This document shows positions 58,912-64,000 of a DNA stretch of 64,000 bases, piece by piece (the stretch's first letter is position 1; each line of letters begins with the position of its first letter). The stretch spans positions 434,001-498,000 of the forward strand of contig JAMZAV010000302.1 in the NCBI GenBank assembly GCA_024449915.1, written 5' to 3'. Under the pieces are notes generated by a model. It was given only the letters and a program-made list of their open reading frames with translations. It had not been told where the DNA came from and searched no databases. A program made the position numbers and the translations under genes. Source of the DNA: Sweltsa coloradensis. Lineage: Eukaryota; Arthropoda; Insecta; Plecoptera; Chloroperlidae.

Positions 58912-59696
58912 AAACATAAGATTATTGAATGATTATTATCATTGTTTGGGGTGGTATTCTGGCATGACATGCCTTCGACTCTTCCAACATAATGAGAGGG
59001 TATATCTATATTATTCCCATGTTATGCGTAAATCTTATCGTTCCTCTCGTCTTTTTCGTGTTTCACCGCTAGGGAAATATAAGATTGTATAGTTTCAACT
59101 TACCTAACCAAAGGCAAAACATTGTCGTTTCTCAACACGTGATTATAAGGCAAACGTTACAGTAAGATATAATTTCAACTTGAAAGAAGCATTTGTTAAA
59201 CGTCATTTTAATCGTCAATGTTTTATCTCACTGCTATATGAAACGTACATTCATATCCAAATGTTTTTTTTCGTTAAATTCAACGTTTCAACACACCTCA
59301 CGTTCTATCCAATTTATTTACTTGAAATTTACAAGTGACAAAAATTGGCCGTTTTTTGTGGTGTAAATTCCACTTTTCGTAAATGTATTTTTTTTTTATC
59401 TCTCAAGTAAATAAAAACCTTCCACATATAGTTTAATGAAAATAATTGCATTTGTTTGAAAGTAATTCGCTGTCAATCAATGCATTCATCATTTTAATTT
59501 GTTATTCAAAAATGTATTAAATTCAGGTATATTGTGCACTCAAATAGGCGTAAACTTTTTTTAAACGTAGATTGAGTACAATTCAGTTCTGCCATATAGT
59601 TGCAACACAAACTGTTAATTACTAGGATACAGCGTGCGCTACACAGAAATTAAAGCCAGTGGAGCGTTCTATAATAAAGCTCACAAATTAAATAGA

Positions 59697-59885
59697 ATGT
59701 CAGAGAACCTAATTGTATACCTCGTTTTTATCAATGTACAAAATAAATCGAAATTAGTTCACGTTTTCGAATCCATACCAAACAAAAACAAAAAGATACC
59801 ATTTTTATCAAAATGTGTATTCCACTATAAAAATCCTTTGTTCTCAATTAGTTACAAATACTCAGTCAAGTTAACGTATAGATGA
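59697..59885 (+). CDS. Small ORF of 62 codons (duplication copy 2), unrecognised
   Basis: Paralogue of 56638-56826 with the same start and stop. Replacements relative to copy 1 include Glu to Val, Leu to Lys, Met-Ser to Ile-Pro, Thr to Ser, Asp to His and Met to Leu. Probably noncoding. Confidence 0.15.
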   Translation: MSENLIVYLVFINVQNKSKLVHVFESIPNKNKKIPFLSKCVFHYKNPLFSISYKYSVKLTYR

Positions 59886-60879
59886 TATTAAAACAATTAA
59901 AAATTGTATACGACTATGTCACAAACAGCTAAATAAAATCCATCTGATTGAACTGACGAGCTGATATTGAAAAGTGGCGGCATACTTTTAAAGAGGATGC
60001 TAATAATGTGATTTTTTTAACGATTCAGCATTACAGACATGAAATTACAGATTATTCAAACTAAACAGAGATCATAAAACAAAATAACAATAATTGACAA
60101 AAGTTATGTAAATGTTTAACTCCCAAACATGTCACAAAGTCACTGTTGGCTAAATCGTGTTCATTCTTCAAAACGTCGAACTAAATTCAAGTTAGGAAAA
60201 CAAGTCGCACCTCGAAACCCCCACGTGTAGATAACTAGCCGTCTACTGCGCAATTGCCGCCTTCTCGATTCTTTTGACGCTCCACGTAAACCGGGTGCTT
60301 GTTTGTAGTATATTGTTACCTACAAAACAAGTAGTGCCGTGAAAACAGTAAAGACTTAAAAACAAACAACAAGTTTATTTTCAAGTTGATGTTTGACATA
60401 CTTTTCTGCTAAGTGGATGAATTGTTGGAAATATCAATAAATAAGTTTCAAGTTAGTTGAGATAGGGGTACACGTGTAAGTCTATAAAAAGCGATTGGAA
60501 ATAACTATAAACAAATATTTTCCCATTGAAGACTTCTAACAACGTATTGAATACGACCAACTTCTAATATACTTCTTCAACTAGTTTAGACGGAAGAGGA
60601 TAAAATTTAAAAACACCCAAACAACTAAGTATTTAGCAACTTTATACATTGAATCGCATTGGGAAGAAACCAAAATTGTTTATCGGGTTGAGATTATTTT
60701 TCTTTACACTGATACCCCTGATCAAAATTATGTTTTGTTTAAATAGCTTTGATCGTATACAAATAACAATGTTTGACACTATTTAAAAATATGAAATTAA
60801 AGCACCAAGTAGAAAACACGATCTAGCTTTGAGAGACGTTTTAGAAATACGTGGCGAGTGTTTTAATGATAACCATTAA

Positions 60880-61497
60880 GGCTATTCGACCGCGTTTTTT
60901 TTTTCCAAAATATGCTTCCAAGTCAAAATAAAATGAATGGCTTTGAAAACTGGCTATTTTAGAAAATCAAAAATATTTTTTTCAAATTTTTCTGATCCGG
61001 TACACGGCCAATATAGCCACCTCAAAATAATTTCCAACTTCAATTCGCCAAGACACACCATTCAACGTAGGGTGTTGTGTTTTTGTGACATTAATTTTCA
61101 ACTGTTTTTCTATGGACTGACTGAGAGAAAAAAGATTTATTTTAACAATTGTCTTTCCTGCGAATTTTTTTGTTTGGCGGTACAAATCGGTAAAAAATAC
61201 CGCCAAACGAAAAAATTTCACAGGAAAAAACAATTGTTAAAATAAATCTTTTTTCTCTCAGTCAGTCCATAGAAAAACAGTTGAAACATAATGTCACAAA
61301 AACACAACACCCTACGTTGAAGGTGTGCCTGGCGAATTGAAGTTGGAAATTATTTGAGGTCGCTATATCGGCCGTTGTACCGGATCAGAAAAATTTGAAA
61401 AAATATTTTGATTTCTAAAATAGCCAGGTTTCAAAGCCATTCACTTTATCTTGACTTGGTAGCATATTTGAAAATAGAAAAACGCGGTCGAATAGCT
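60880..61497. mobile_element. 618-bp fold-back MITE with TTAA target duplication
   Basis: Flanked by TTAA at 60876-60879 and 61498-61501; the empty site in duplication copy 1 is a single TTAA at 57976-57979. Ends are GGCTATTCGACCGCG and its inverted counterpart AGCTATTCGACCGCG. Almost the whole element is one long inverted repeat: arms of about 300 bases meet around the loop TACAAATCGGTAAAAAATAC, with a secondary GTTTGGCGGTA/TACCGCCAAAC pair at the centre. A TTAA duplication is the hallmark of piggyBac-type transposition, though some other MITEs share it. No coding capacity (the frames at 60937-61245 and 60982-61233 are reflections of the palindrome). Confidence 0.9.
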
Positions 61498-61884
61498 TTA
61501 AAAGAAGCACGTTATTTAAACATTTCTCTTTTAGTAAAAAGAAAATATTTGCTAGCAGAGTTTGAATAAATCTTAATGAAAACATCATCACGTAGGTCGA
61601 CATGTTCGATGGACTGATTTGTATAAATGTGGATTTATTCAAAATCTAGGAGAAAGTACTCATGGTACAGCCTTGATGTTAGCAGACTGAAACGACAGTA
61701 CATTAGGGACATTCAAAAGTTTCATACAAATTCGTTCATGAAATTATATTAGCTGAAAATGAAAATAGGAGAGAAGGAAAAATCAGGGTTTCTAAAGAGA
61801 CCTATTGAACAGCATTTCTTGGGCAAAACTATTACTCTTGATTCTTCAGGCTGAAGACATAGTACGATTCTTTGCGACTTTCGT

Positions 61885-62400
61885 TGCCTGGTAAGTCTTT
61901 TGTTAAAATGTATTCTAATTCTCTACTTTATCGGATAAATAAATCATTTCGTGACGAGACATTCTAATGATTGGCTACCTCAGATTTGTCGCCGTTTAGT
62001 TTTAAAAAACTTTAGTTTATTTAATAAAACTTTTATTTTAACGATTTGCCACAAAACTAATGGCATTCATCGGAACAGAAACTTGTGGATGGTTAAAATT
62101 TCAACTCGAATGCAGGCCTCCGTTTGACGCTATCATGAGCCAAAAAAGCTGTGCGACTTTCCGTTGCCATGGGGTACGGACTTTTGTATAATTTAATTTC
62201 CATCTACACATCTTATTGTATCAAAAAGTAACATTTTCGTGATCGGACGACATTCTAAATGATTTGGCCACCTCAGATTTTGTCGCCGTTTAGTTTGAAA
62301 AAAAAACTTTCGATAAATTTAGTAACTTTTACTTTTGAACGATTTTGCCACAAAACTATACAGCAAACCCGCCTAGTGGTTGTACATGTGTGCAAAATTC
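61885..62400 (+). repeat. Two-unit decayed repeat related to element C2
   Basis: Two direct units of unequal length (about 61885-62150 and 62151-62360), each containing CCTCAGATTTTGTCGCCGTTTAGTTT-like and GATTTTGCCACAAAACTA-like words. Both match, inverted, the interior of 34.9-35.25 kb. The first unit lacks single bases throughout relative to the second. Confidence 0.6.
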
Positions 62401-64000
62401 AGGTCGATCAGAGAAACGAGTGCGACCTGTATCGAAAGCAGTAACAGAAAAAAAAAAAAAAAAACACAAAAAACAGACATTCGAGCTATAAGAGTGCAAG
62501 TGGAAGTACCCCACGCTCGCTCAATATCAGAAACGCTCACACGAAAACAGACACATATCCCCCCCAGCCATCAGAAAAATCATATAATCATATAAATCAT
62601 CATAGAAAAACGGGCATGCGCCATTGTTGTGACGTGGTGATACTAAAACTGTTACACTGGATTAGATGTATTGCACCTGTACTTATCAATTTATCTTGTT
62701 ACTTTTAAACCTCTTTTAGAAGAGCTCCACATTTCACAAAATATATGAATAATCATGATATTGGATGACTTTTTAGTTTTGTATGTAAGCTCTCTCGACA
62801 CTTAAAAAAACTCATGAGACATCGATCAGTGTTTGTGTAGAGTTTAGAGGTTTTTACCGAATGATGATGATCGAGATTATTTCTAGATTCGTTTACAGAT
62901 CGGAAATCGGAAGAACCATTTCCTCGACACTGTAGTCAGTGTATTTATCACTCTTGCTCGCTCCATCATCTGAGCAGAAAACACGACGTGAGAAGAAAGA
63001 GTCAAGAGCGCTGATCAAATCAAGGAGCCCTGGTGATCTAATGGGAGTGTACACGTAATTTTTTGCTGACAGGAATTAGATGAAGAAGATGAGATGATTG
63101 AAAGTGACAAAAAGTTTAAAAATATCGTGCGTAGTTTTAGGAAATCCTTTTTATTAAGGTTTGCTTTGTTGTAAGCCTATAACGGGTGAACTGCATAACA
63201 AGAGTATTAAAAGAATTGTAATTATGATTAAACTTAATTTATGATTAAAAAAGTTAAAACTAACATAAATATACTTGTAATTTCCAATTTAAAAAAACAC
63301 TTTCTAATCATAACAACAAAAAATTGTTTAACGTTTATCATGTTGCCGTAATAAACCACATTTGGACAATAGTTGAATCATTTAAAAATGTATTATTATT
63401 ATTTTGTACTTCTATCTACTTATTATCAAAAATCTAACTAGATTATTCCATTGTTAATTAAAACAATTTGAAAACTTAAATGAATAAAAATTTAAATAAT
63501 TAAAAGTATTTTATAAAAGGTTTGTGATTCACGTGCATTCGTAAAACCATTTCAAGTGCACTGCAACAATAATATGTTATTCGTCACAAATATGCCATAG
63601 TATACATATGCTGGAAATTTTGAATAACCTATGCTGAAGTGAATTAAAGGCGTTGCTATGACGTCGTACAACCCCCAAGGCTAGTAACAAATGCAATGAA
63701 ATAATAGCAGTTGGCATTACTTATTCATTTCCCGAGTGACTTTAATTGTGCAAGAGTATAGAGCCAATATTATTCAGTTGAGGCGTCCAGTCGTGTGAGG
63801 ATGAACAGATGTGTGATGAAGTAGTGTTTAAATGCTTTCGCCAAAATAGATTTCCTCAGACAATAAACTTTTTATACCTTTATTTTTGACAAGTATTTGG
63901 ACTATCACCTAATGTATAGAAGCAACCCCATTGTGCTCATTTTTAAATCAGTTAAGATGAAATTTTGAAGAATATGATTCATGTTATAAACATTGGGGTG
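62401..64000. other. AT-rich noncoding stretch to the window end
   Basis: Contains an A14-class run at about 62448-62463 and a short AATCATATAATCATATAAATC repeat near 62577-62600. No exon, element end or RNA gene recognised. Confidence 0.5.

Larger units (their letters stand above)
58912..61800 (+). repeat. 2.5-kb direct duplication, copy 2
   Basis: Direct copy of 55828-58330, interrupted by the 618-bp MITE at 60880-61497. Its last 240 bases (61560-61800) are shortened by many small deletions relative to copy 1, in contrast to the close match before the MITE. Confidence 0.95.

Noticed and set aside
60937..61245. 102-codon and 83-codon frames inside the TTAA element
   Set aside because: They mirror each other because the element is a palindrome; no domain is present.

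Overview
This is 64 kb of AT-rich (by eye about two-thirds A+T) eukaryotic, almost certainly metazoan, DNA. There is no compact gene layout, no operons and no long open reading frame (the longest is 153 codons and unconvincing). Splice-like signals, a tRNA-derived SINE with pol III A and B boxes, DNA-transposon MITEs with canonical target-site duplications, a Penelope/hammerhead-like fragment and AGGCCTAGGC-type low-complexity sequence all point to an animal genome. I cannot place the species; an invertebrate with high repeat content and possibly high heterozygosity fits best. No virus, CRISPR array, rRNA or convincing functional tRNA gene was seen.

Layout. 0-8.7 kb: unique AT-rich DNA with a partial coding segment at the very start (2-115, + strand), a perfect recursive-splice-site-like motif on the minus strand near 2.24 kb, and a candidate internal exon at 4639-4769 (+). 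8.7-10.3 kb: two adjacent copies of a non-autonomous element with TTGGATGAGCGTA terminal inverted repeats and an internal array of about 150-bp subrepeats. 11-15 kb: fragments of dispersed repeats. 17.77-18.35 kb: three copies of a tRNA-derived SINE, two of them head to head as a near-perfect 155-bp-arm palindrome. 18.4-34 kb: mostly unique noncoding DNA with a few GC-richer islands and simple repeats. 34.05-35.55 kb and 38.0-38.8 kb: three more members of the TTGGATGAGC superfamily. 39.5-40.8 kb: an array of about 15 units of an 82-84-bp minisatellite. 43.6-49.0 kb: a 2.66-kb direct tandem duplication carrying small ORFs and the end of a TTGGATGAGC element. 49.56-50.82 kb: a decayed Harbinger-like DNA transposon with an N-terminal transposase-like ORF. 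50.82-51.84 kb: a third, deletion-riddled copy of part of the preceding segment. 55.2-55.83 kb: a (TA)n tract and a Penelope-like fragment with a hammerhead-like core. 55.83-58.33 and 58.91-61.80 kb: a second large direct duplication. Each of its copies carries a different MITE at a site that is empty in the other copy (a Harbinger-type MITE with TTA target duplication in the first, a 618-bp fold-back MITE with TTAA target duplication in the second). 61.5-62.4 kb: more decayed repeat.

No gene pathway can be reconstructed, because the window is probably mostly intron or intergenic space. The most informative results are the reciprocal MITE presence/absence between duplicate copies, which dates the insertions and reads the target sites directly; two stretches (50.8-51.8 and 61.5-62.15 kb) with a strong bias to small deletions against their own paralogues, which look like unpolished or gap-filled assembly; the recursive-splice-site motif; and the family of elements joined by the TTGGATGAGC ends. 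All calls rest on reading the sequence by eye; no alignment or database search was run.
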